Origin: Xylanimonas allomyrinae
Lineage (GTDB): Bacteria; Actinomycetota; Actinomycetes; Actinomycetales; Cellulomonadaceae
NCBI RefSeq assembly: GCF_004135345.1
Contig: NZ_CP035495.1
Location: 3,224,001-3,288,000 of the forward strand
DNA length: 64,000 nt
Direction: 5' to 3'
Below, piece by piece: positions 58,205 through 64,000 of the stretch. The translations under genes were made by a program, and so were the position numbers. Under the pieces are notes generated by a model. It worked only from the letters and a program-made list of their open reading frames with translations. It made no database searches and was not told the origin of the DNA. How positions within the stretch are numbered: position 1 is the first letter of the stretch; each line of letters starts with the position of its first letter.

Positions 58205-58471
58205 CAGGGCCTCGGGTTCGCCGCCGAGGGCGCATCGCGCTGGGGGGGTATCGCGTTCCCGTTCGTGACTGCTGCGGGCACTAGCTTTGATGGGTTGTCA
58301 GGGACCTGTTGCGTCCCGCCGGACCCGATGTGGAAGCAGGGTGCGGTCTTCAGCGATGGCGCGACGCTGACGGGAGACGTCTGCGTTTCCGTGCCTGCGG
58401 ACCAGGTTGACGGTGGGCTCTGGCGCGTCGCCGACGTGGAAGACGCCTCGGTGTGGCTCTCAACGTCCTGA
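58205..58471 (+). pseudogene. Fragment of a secreted protein of unknown function, probably decayed
   Basis: About 88 codons with protein-like content: GFAAEGASRWGGIAFPFVTA, FDGLSGTCCVPPD, VCVSVPADQVDGGLWRV and a VWLSTS end, which look like the C-terminus of actinobacterial secreted proteins or lipoproteins. No signal peptide, start codon with ribosome site or N-terminal domain precedes it; in-frame sequence upstream is Arg-rich noise. Codon use (TTT, GAT, TTG, ACT, AGC) is less G/C-biased than its neighbours, suggesting foreign origin. A G7 run at 58242-58248 could hide a further frameshift. The rest of 58008-58646 has no recognised gene; a small hairpin GGCGCC-TGA-GGCGCC lies at 58043-58057. 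Confidence 0.5.
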
Positions 58472-58646
58472 CCGGCCGCAACGCACAGCCCCGGCCATCG
58501 CGGCCGCCGATCCGCCCTTGCGCCCCTCGCCCCGCATCGCGCGCGCTCGCGCGATCTCGCGTCGCCCCCTCGGAGCACCCCTCTCCCTTGTGCTGATCTC
58601 CCGCGCCCGGCCTAACCTCGACTCGGGCGCACGACGGGAGCGGCAC

Positions 58647-59561
58647 ATGACGGCGAGCGGGGCCAGACGCTGGGCGGGCGACCTGCGCGCGGCCCTGCGC
58701 CGTGAGGCCGCGACGATCCGTGCCCGCGACCCCGAGGTCGACGCGAGCGACATCGGCGCGTTCGCGACCCCGCTGGTGGTGCGTCTGGTTCTGTTCGCCC
58801 TGGTGGGGCTCGTGCCGCTGCTCGGTATCCGCATGGCTGACGACGTCGACGCGACGGTGTTCGGGCCGCTGCTCGCCTCGGCGGCGCTCGCGGCGATCAG
58901 TGCGACGGCGGTGGCCTGGCTGCTCGCGATCATGCTCGCGGGGCTGACGGTGCTGGTCGTCTACCGGGAGGCTCCGCGCCGGGCGTCGCGCAGCGTGAGC
59001 CGCGCCGCGCGCGAGTCGTTCGAGCGCATCTCGACCTTCACCTCGACCTTGACGCTGGTCTCGCTCATCGCCGGGCTCGTCGGGCTGTCGTTCGGCCTGC
59101 CGACCCGGCGTGCGAGCGACCTGGAGACGTCGGTGCTGGAGGATCTGCTCGCGGCCCAGCTCGGGGTGCTGCTCGTGGTGCTCGCCGTCGGGTTCGTCGT
59201 CGAGGCGCAGCGTGCCGCTGCCGACGTGCTCGACGCCGAGTCGCGCATCTTCGCGTGGCCGTTCGCGCTGGCGCTGACGGTCGTGGCGCTGTTCGTGGCG
59301 ACGTCGCTGGGCCCGTTCGAGCCGACGTCGCTCATCGCCAAGCTCCTGACCGAGTGGCTGCCCGCCGACGTCGGGGGCGTGCCGCGTGCGCAGGCGGTGC
59401 GCGAGGCCGTGCCGTCGTCCCTGCGCGCGTGGGTGGTGACCGCGATCGTGCCGGTCGCCGTCGTCGTGTGGGTGCTCACCACGCGCACGCTGGGCGTGCT
59501 GCCGCGGCTGCGCGCCGACGTCGCCGCCGCGGGTGCGGCGCAGCGGGCCCGGGCCGCGTAG
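58647..59561 (+). CDS. Multi-pass membrane protein of unknown function
   Basis: 304 residues. About six hydrophobic segments in three pairs: LVVRLVLFALVGLVPLLGI, ALAAISATAVAWLLAIMLAGLTVLVV, TLTLVSLIAGLVGLSFGL, LGVLLVVLAVGFVVEAQ, PFALALTVVALFVATSL and VVTAIVPVAVVVWVLTT. The first ~40 residues are basic and cytoplasmic. I recognise no family or functional residue. ACGGGAG lies 8 nt before the ATG and TAACCT at 58612-58617 is a possible -10. It converges on the small membrane protein gene. Confidence 0.72.
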   Translation: MTASGARRWAGDLRAALRREAATIRARDPEVDASDIGAFATPLVVRLVLFALVGLVPLLGIRMADDVDATVFGPLLASAALAAISATAVAWLLAIMLAGLTVLVVYREAPRRASRSVSRAARESFERISTFTSTLTLVSLIAGLVGLSFGLPTRRASDLETSVLEDLLAAQLGVLLVVLAVGFVVEAQRAAADVLDAESRIFAWPFALALTVVALFVATSLGPFEPTSLIAKLLTEWLPADVGGVPRAQAVREAVPSSLRAWVVTAIVPVAVVVWVLTTRTLGVLPRLRADVAAAGAAQRARAA

Positions 59562-59595
59562 GCGTTCTGCCGGGACGTGTCCGCGCCGGGACCCG

Positions 59596-59907
59596 TCAGG
59601 GCGACGACGACGACGCCGCGAGCGCGCGCGACTCGAGCCGCCAGCCGCGCAGCGCCCCCACGCATGCCGCCGCGTCGAGCGCGACGGCGACCGCGGCGAC
59701 GGACTTGATCGCCACGATCGTCGCTGCCAGTGCGGGGTGTGTTCCGGCGAGGGGGAACAGCGTCACCGCCGACCAGGCGAACGCGCCGAGCATCACGACG
59801 AGTGCGCCGCCCGCCACCGCGGTCACCGTCCGGTAGAAGTCGAGGCGCTCGCGGTGGCCCGCCGCGGTGGCGGCCCGTGAACCCTCGTAGAAGGAGGCCA
59901 GGATCAT
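59596..59907 (-). CDS. Small two-helix membrane protein
   Basis: 103 residues. Two hydrophobic helices (VTAVAGGALVVMLGAFAWSAV and ALAATIVAIKSVAAVAVALDAAACVGAL) are joined by a short loop; the N-terminal 25 residues are polar. Codon bias fits a real gene. No family recognised and the ribosome site is weak. It is divergent from def with a 96-bp gap. Confidence 0.6.
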   Translation of the reverse strand: MILASFYEGSRAATAAGHRERLDFYRTVTAVAGGALVVMLGAFAWSAVTLFPLAGTHPALAATIVAIKSVAAVAVALDAAACVGALRGWRLESRALAASSSSP

Positions 59908-59991
59908 GTGTCCACTTCAGCCGATGTCGCGCGCCCCGGCGCGAGGGTGGCCGAGATCGGGCCCTTGACGCGTCTCGCGGGGCACCGGCCT

Positions 59992-59997
59992 TACCCT
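59992..59997 (+). promoter_or_regulatory. -10 TACCCT, probable leaderless start for def
   Basis: TACCCT is followed by six bases and ATG 60004. TTGACG at 59965-59970 is upstream, but the 21-bp spacing is long for a -35. Confidence 0.5.
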
Positions 59998-60003
59998 CGG
60001 TGC

Positions 60004-60690
60004 ATGCCCCGCAGATTCGGCCGCCGTCGCCCCACGACGTACCTCCTGGGGGAGCCTGTCGGCGAGTACCCCGCGTACGCCCCTGAGTCGCAGCGGGGGC
60101 GTGTGCTGCGCATCACGGAGATCGGTGAGCCGGTGCTGCACGCTCCCGCGCGGGCGGTGACCGAGTTCTCGACGCCCGAGCTCGCGCGGCTGATCGACGA
60201 CATGTTCGCGACCATGGACGTCGCCGAGGGTGTCGGGCTCGCCGCACCGCAGGTCGGCGTCGACCTGCGCGTGTTCGTCTACGACCTGACCGACGACCGC
60301 GGTGACCGCCACGTGGGCGCCGTCGTCAACCCGGTGCTCGAGGTCGGCCTCGACGCCGAGCCGCAGACGGAGGACGAAGGCTGCCTGTCGGTCCCGGGCG
60401 CGTACGTGCCGCTGGCTCGCCCGGGTGAGGCGTCGATCCGCGGCGTCGATCAGCACGGCGCGCCCGTCCAGCTCGACGCCACCGGGTATCTGGCCCGCTG
60501 CTTCATCCACGAGGCGCAGCACCTCGACGGTCTCCTGTACTGGGACCACCTGACGTCGGCGCAGCAGGCCGACGCGTTGCGTCAGCGCGACGAGAAGCGT
60601 GCCGAGGTGCTCGCGAACCGCCGCGAGATCGCGATCGAGCTGGAGAAGACCCCGGCGGAGTACCCGGCGAGTCCCGCGGGCGGCCGGTAG
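60004..60690 (+). CDS. def: Peptide deformylase
   Basis: 228 residues. It removes the formyl group from the N-terminal Met of new proteins. All three PDF motifs are present: GVGLAAPQVG at 76-85, EGCLSVPG with metal ligand C127, and the metal site HEAQH (H169, E170, H173) followed by LDGLLYWD. The N-terminus has about 30 residues more than classical PDFs and the C-terminus ~45 more (RDEKRAEVLANRREIAIELE). It converges on the hydrolase gene with a 2-bp gap. A second copy elsewhere in the genome would be typical. Confidence 0.94.
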   Translation: MPRRFGRRRPTTYLLGEPVGEYPAYAPESQRGRVLRITEIGEPVLHAPARAVTEFSTPELARLIDDMFATMDVAEGVGLAAPQVGVDLRVFVYDLTDDRGDRHVGAVVNPVLEVGLDAEPQTEDEGCLSVPGAYVPLARPGEASIRGVDQHGAPVQLDATGYLARCFIHEAQHLDGLLYWDHLTSAQQADALRQRDEKRAEVLANRREIAIELEKTPAEYPASPAGGR

Positions 60691-60692
60691 CC

Positions 60693-61253
60693 CTACCGCG
60701 CCGCAACCCAGGCGGCGACGGCGTCCGCGACCTCGGCGTCGCGCCCGCGCACGTCGTGGGCACCGGGAAGCGTGACCAGCGTGACCGGCCCGGGGATCGC
60801 GGCGGCGTGCTCGGCCAGCTCGTCGGGGGAGCCGAACGGGTCGCGGTCGCCCGAGACGAACAGGACGGGCACCCGCAGGTCGGGGAAGTGCGTGACGCGC
60901 AGGTTCTCGGGCCTGCCCGGCTGGTGCAGCGGGTAGCTGAGCAGCACCAGTCCCGCGGCGGGGAGGCCCGCGGCCACCGTCATCGAGCACATGCGCCCGC
61001 CGTAGGACCGGCCGCCGAGCAGCAGGTCCTCGGTGCCGACGCCCAGATCGTCGGCGAACCGCTGCGCCTCGGCGCGCAGGTGCGCGACGGCGACGGGCGG
61101 CCGGTCGGGCATGCGCCGGCCCGCCAGCCGGTACGGGAAGTCGAGCCGGCGGACCGGCAGCGGGGCCAGCGCGGCCTCGACCGCGACGAGCGCAGGGTGG
61201 TCGCGGCTCGCGCCTGCCCCGGGTGTCAGCAGCAGTCCTGCGGCGGAGCCCAC
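60693..61253 (-). CDS. Small alpha/beta-family hydrolase (KANL3/Tex30-like)
   Basis: 186 residues. LLLTPGAGASRDHPALVAVEAAL opens the fold. The nucleophile elbow is GGRSYGGRMC, the acid is in FVSGDRDPFGSPDEL and the His in LPGAHDVRG. Small enzymes of this type are annotated as dienelactone-hydrolase-like with unknown substrate. GTG 61253 is the only in-frame start that does not lie within the upstream gene; the 5-bp gap to the universal stress gene suggests one transcript. Confidence 0.85.
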   Translation of the reverse strand: MGSAAGLLLTPGAGASRDHPALVAVEAALAPLPVRRLDFPYRLAGRRMPDRPPVAVAHLRAEAQRFADDLGVGTEDLLLGGRSYGGRMCSMTVAAGLPAAGLVLLSYPLHQPGRPENLRVTHFPDLRVPVLFVSGDRDPFGSPDELAEHAAAIPGPVTLVTLPGAHDVRGRDAEVADAVAAWVAAR

Positions 61254-61258
61254 GGTGC

Positions 61259-62125
61259 TCAGCGCACCACCGTCACGGGGCACGCCGCGTACTCCAGCAC
61301 CTGCCGGCTCACCGAGCCCAGCAGCAGCCGGTCGAACCCGCCCAGGCCCCGCGCGCCGACGACGACGCGCCCGGCCGCCGTCGACGCCTCGATGAGGGCC
61401 GCGGCGGGCGACTTGTGGACGAGGTTGCGGACGAGCTGTTCGGGCGGAAGCGTGATCCCGGCGGCCTCGATCGCCTCGTCGAGCCGGTCGGCCGCGAAGC
61501 TCTCGTACTCGTCGAGCGGCGGGGCCCACCCCCACGACCCGGGCAGCGGCGCGAGCGTGGTGATCTGCCACGCGAACACCGCCTCGAGCACGCCGCCGGT
61601 TCGTGCGGCGACCTCGGCGCCGTGCTGGAGCGCCAGCATCGACGACCCGGAGGTGTCGACGCCGACGACGACGCGCGTGCCGTCGGCCTCGTCGTCGTCG
61701 GTCGGTCCTGCGCCGTCGGCGCGGACCACCGTGACCGGCACCTCGGCACGCTCGACCACCTCGGAGGACACCGACCCGAGCACGAGGCGGCCGAGCCGGC
61801 CGCGGCGTCGTCGGCCGAGAACCAGCAGGTCCACGTCCTGCGCCGCCGCCAGGAGCGCTTCGGGCGGGTCGCCCTCGGCGACCTGCGCGGCGGCCTCGAC
61901 GTCGGCCAGGCCGGTGCGCCGCACGGCGGTGTCGAGCAGCGTGAGCAGGTCCTCGCGTTGCCGTTCGAGCAGGTCCTGGTACTCGTGCGGCTGCACGCCG
62001 CGTGGCCCCGTCCATGCCATGACGGCCGTGAGCGGCACCGCGCGAGACGCCGCTTCGGCCAGGGCCCAGTCGAGGGCGACGTCCGCCTCGGGCGAACCGC
62101 TCACACCGACCACGACACCGTGCAT
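61259..62125 (-). CDS. Universal stress protein with two Usp domains
   Basis: 288 residues. Tandem UspA domains: 1-140 (VVVGVSGSPEADVALDWALAEA ... VLGRRRRGRLGRLVLGSVS) and 150-288 (VVVGVDTSGSSMLALQHG ... VVGARGLGGFDRLLLGSVSRQVL). The G-x2-G-x9-G(S) nucleotide-binding pattern is clear in domain 2 and less perfect in domain 1. Such double-domain proteins bind ATP and are induced in hypoxia or stationary phase in mycobacteria. AGGAGG lies 7 nt before ATG 62125, longer frames being unlikely. Confidence 0.92.
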   Translation of the reverse strand: MHGVVVGVSGSPEADVALDWALAEAASRAVPLTAVMAWTGPRGVQPHEYQDLLERQREDLLTLLDTAVRRTGLADVEAAAQVAEGDPPEALLAAAQDVDLLVLGRRRRGRLGRLVLGSVSSEVVERAEVPVTVVRADGAGPTDDDEADGTRVVVGVDTSGSSMLALQHGAEVAARTGGVLEAVFAWQITTLAPLPGSWGWAPPLDEYESFAADRLDEAIEAAGITLPPEQLVRNLVHKSPAAALIEASTAAGRVVVGARGLGGFDRLLLGSVSRQVLEYAACPVTVVR

Positions 62126-62238
62126 CGCCAGGTCCTCCTGTCGTCGCTCGGCGCCCGCGCGGGCGCCCTGCGGGCAGCATAGGGGCGCGGCCCGCGCCGC
62201 AGCAGGGGGAGGCGGCAGCGAGTCGCGCACAGTTCCGG

Positions 62239-62804
62239 TCAGGCGCCGTCCGCCTGGTGCAGCAGGCTGCGCACGGGCCGCATGACGACGTCGACGGCGT
62301 CGACGAGGTCCTGCGGCCCGGCGACGACGACGGCGCGCGCCCGGTGCGAGGCCAGGACGGCGGTGACCCGCGGGCGGTCACGCGCCAGCACGGGACGTCG
62401 GCGCCGTCCATGGTGAAGGTGCCGGTCACGAGGGGCACCTCGCCGACCGCGGCGATGACGGCACGCATCGCGCTCTTGTAGTCGTCGTACTGGTCCGCGA
62501 AGTCAGGCTGGTGCAGGTCGGCGTGCAGCGGTGCGGCGAGCGCCCCCGACGCCGCCGCGCGCACGACGTCGTCGGCGAGGTCGACGGGGCAGAGGCCGCG
62601 CATTGTCTCGACCTCGACCGTCTCGCCCGCGAAGGAGCGGTAGACGCGCATGAACCGGGCCGACGTCGGGTCGGCGGGGCCGTCGTCGCCGGTGACGTTC
62701 TCCTCCTCGAGGTCGAGCCCCCAGGTCAGCGGGTCGTCGATCTCCGCGACGACGCCCGGGAAGCGCGCGAAGCGTGCGACGAGTCGTTCCCACGACGTCT
62801 CCAT
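62239..62804 (-). CDS. Hypothetical protein beside clpC (apparent frameshift)
   Basis: About 188 residues when rejoined. The first ~135 ([30 protein letters not shown] ... [18 protein letters not shown]) continue, after a break in the GGG at 62392-62394, as [46 protein letters not shown]. No domain recognised, no signal peptide or membrane helix. It has a plausible start at ATG 62804 with GGAGGAAA upstream. It is divergent from clpC across 219 bp. Confidence 0.65.
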
Positions 62805-62937
62805 GGCTTTCCTCCGTCCGGGGTGCTGCGTCGGACGACGCCCTGGACCGAGCGTGCAACGCGTACCGGCGGCTGTCCATCGGGCGCGCCGCGCGCTCGG
62901 GCCGTCGTGCCGCGGCACGGCCCCAGGCCCGTGATCA

Positions 62938-62951
62938 CGCCGCTGGCGAAC
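62938..62951 (+). promoter_or_regulatory. ClgR-type operator before clpC
   Basis: CGCCGCTGGCGAAC reads on the other strand as GTTCGC-N5-GCG, the consensus I recall for the ClgR activator of clp genes. A -10-like TAGAGT follows at 62990-62995, and the clpC start is 73 bp downstream. The -35 is poor, as for an activated promoter. Confidence 0.6.
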
Positions 62952-63023
62952 AAAGGCAGAACTCGGGGGATCGGCTCGTTGGGAGCGAATAGAGTCGTTG
63001 CACGCCCGCGTGAGGAGCAGCCC

Positions 63024-64000
63024 ATGTTCGAACGTTTTACCGACCGTGCCCGTCGGGTGGTCGTCCTCGCCCAGGAAGAGGCGCGGATGCTCAACCACAA
63101 CTACATCGGCACCGAGCACATCCTGCTCGGCCTCATCCACGAGGGTGAGGGCGTTGCCGCGAAGGCGCTCGAGTCGCTCAGCATCTCGCTCGACGGCGTG
63201 CGCACACAGGTGACGGAGATCATCGGCGAGGGCCAGCAGGCCCCGAGCGGGCACATCCCGTTCACGCCGCGCGCCAAGAAGGTGCTGGAGCTCTCGCTGC
63301 GCGAGGCGCTGCAGCTCGGTCACAACTACATCGGCACCGAGCACATCCTGCTCGGCCTCATCCGCGAGGGCGAGGGTGTCGCCGCCCAGGTGCTCACCAA
63401 GATGGGTGCCGACCTCAACAAGGTGCGCCAGCAGGTCATCCAGCTCCTGTCGGGCTACCAGGGCAAGGAGCCGGTCGCTGCCGGCGGCCCCCAGGAGGGC
63501 CAGCCCTCGGGCTCGGCGGTGCTCGACCAGTTCGGCCGCAACCTCACCCAGGCCGCCCGCGAGGGCAAGCTCGACCCGGTCATCGGCCGTGGCAAGGAGA
63601 TCGAGCGCGTCATGCAGGTGCTGTCGCGCCGCACCAAGAACAACCCGGTGCTGATCGGCGAGCCCGGCGTCGGCAAGACGGCCGTCGTCGAGGGCCTGGC
63701 GCAGGACATCGTGCGCGGCGACGTGCCCGAGACGCTCAAGGACAAGCAGCTCTACACGCTCGACCTGGGCGCCCTCGTGGCCGGCTCGCGCTACCGCGGT
63801 GACTTCGAGGAGCGCCTGAAGAAGGTGCTCAAGGAGATCCGCACGCGCGGCGACATCATCCTGTTCATCGACGAGATCCACACGCTCGTCGGTGCGGGTG
63901 CCGCCGAGGGCGCGATCGACGCCGCGTCGATCCTCAAGCCCATGCTGGCCCGTGGCGAGCTGCAGACCATCGGCGCGACCACGCTCGACGAGTACCGCAA
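63024..64000 (+). CDS. clpC: ATP-dependent Clp protease ATPase subunit ClpC, 3'-truncated by the window
   Basis: The first 325 residues are visible. ClpC unfolds substrates for the ClpP protease. Two Clp-N repeats ([13 protein letters not shown] appears at ~26 and ~102) make up the N-terminal domain. AAA+ domain 1 follows with Walker [14 protein letters not shown] (Lys218) and Walker [23 protein letters not shown]. Spacing and the [21 protein letters not shown] start are those of actinobacterial ClpC, an essential chaperone. GAGGAG lies 5 nt before the ATG. A ClgR-type box lies upstream. Confidence 0.97.
   Translation, partial: MFERFTDRARRVVVLAQEEARMLNHNYIGTEHILLGLIHEGEGVAAKALESLSISLDGVRTQVTEIIGEGQQAPSGHIPFTPRAKKVLELSLREALQLGHNYIGTEHILLGLIREGEGVAAQVLTKMGADLNKVRQQVIQLLSGYQGKEPVAAGGPQEGQPSGSAVLDQFGRNLTQAAREGKLDPVIGRGKEIERVMQVLSRRTKNNPVLIGEPGVGKTAVVEGLAQDIVRGDVPETLKDKQLYTLDLGALVAGSRYRGDFEERLKKVLKEIRTRGDIILFIDEIHTLVGAGAAEGAIDAASILKPMLARGELQTIGATTLDEYR

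Overview
The window is about 64 kb of very high G+C DNA with GTG/ATG/TTG starts, dense ATGA/GTGA gene overlaps and a typical actinobacterial gene content: MshD-type mycothiol synthase, Ppk next to a MutT1-like Nudix/phosphatase, the helicase/Tad 'secretion neighbourhood', NrtR-controlled NAD genes and a ClgR-type box before clpC. Gene content and order suggest a Micrococcineae member near Cellulomonas, Cellulosimicrobium, Oerskovia or Isoptericola. This is inference from families; no database search was possible. Nearly everything is chromosomal core. I see no prophage, transposase, CRISPR array or defence island.

Layout. 0-2 kb: 3' end of a sortase-anchored surface protein. 2-7.7 kb: DEAD-box helicase, M50-like membrane protease, MsrB, a MarR regulator, and a second MarR co-transcribed with a DHA2-type exporter. 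7.7-10.3 kb: a conserved unknown protein, then the PhoU-like DUF47 and Pit phosphate genes. 10.3-14.5 kb: mshD-ppk-mutT1 operon. 14.6-18 kb: a large sortase-anchored protein. 18-21.4 kb: acetyl-CoA synthetase and a divergent Old Yellow Enzyme. 21.7-30.1 kb: Tad pilus/secretion cluster (HAD, CpaE/Ssd-like, CpaF, TadB, TadC, pilin, TadE and TadE-like) with its MrfA-like helicase. 30-43 kb: alpha/beta hydrolase, SRPBCC protein, M18 aminopeptidase, H+-pyrophosphatase, DinB protein, two paralogous small envelope proteins, a methyltransferase, PAP2 phosphatase and topoisomerase I. 43-46.5 kb: FtsX-like ABC exporter. 46.6 kb: an ECF sigma-factor stub. 46.9-52.7 kb: nrtR-nadA-nadB-nadC-cysteine desulfurase. 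52.8-64 kb: Gfo/Idh oxidoreductase, PPOX protein, tmk-holB, TAP-type peptidase lipoprotein, tRNA-Thr(CGT), a decayed fragment, membrane proteins, peptide deformylase, small hydrolase, universal stress protein, an unknown protein and the 5' part of clpC.

Functional links visible in the sequence. AMP-forming acetyl-CoA synthetase releases pyrophosphate, which the H+-pyrophosphatase consumes; both genes have a CRP/GlxR-type dyad in their promoter region. The cysteine desulfurase at the end of the NAD operon fits the need of NadA for a [4Fe-4S] cluster. Pit, DUF47 and Ppk together handle phosphate uptake and storage.

Most important caveat: 13 apparent single-base frameshifts interrupt 12 otherwise intact genes. 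Each lies in or beside a short run of G or C (12 look like one missing base, one like an extra base). I annotate these as whole genes and regard the breaks as probable sequence errors rather than mutations.
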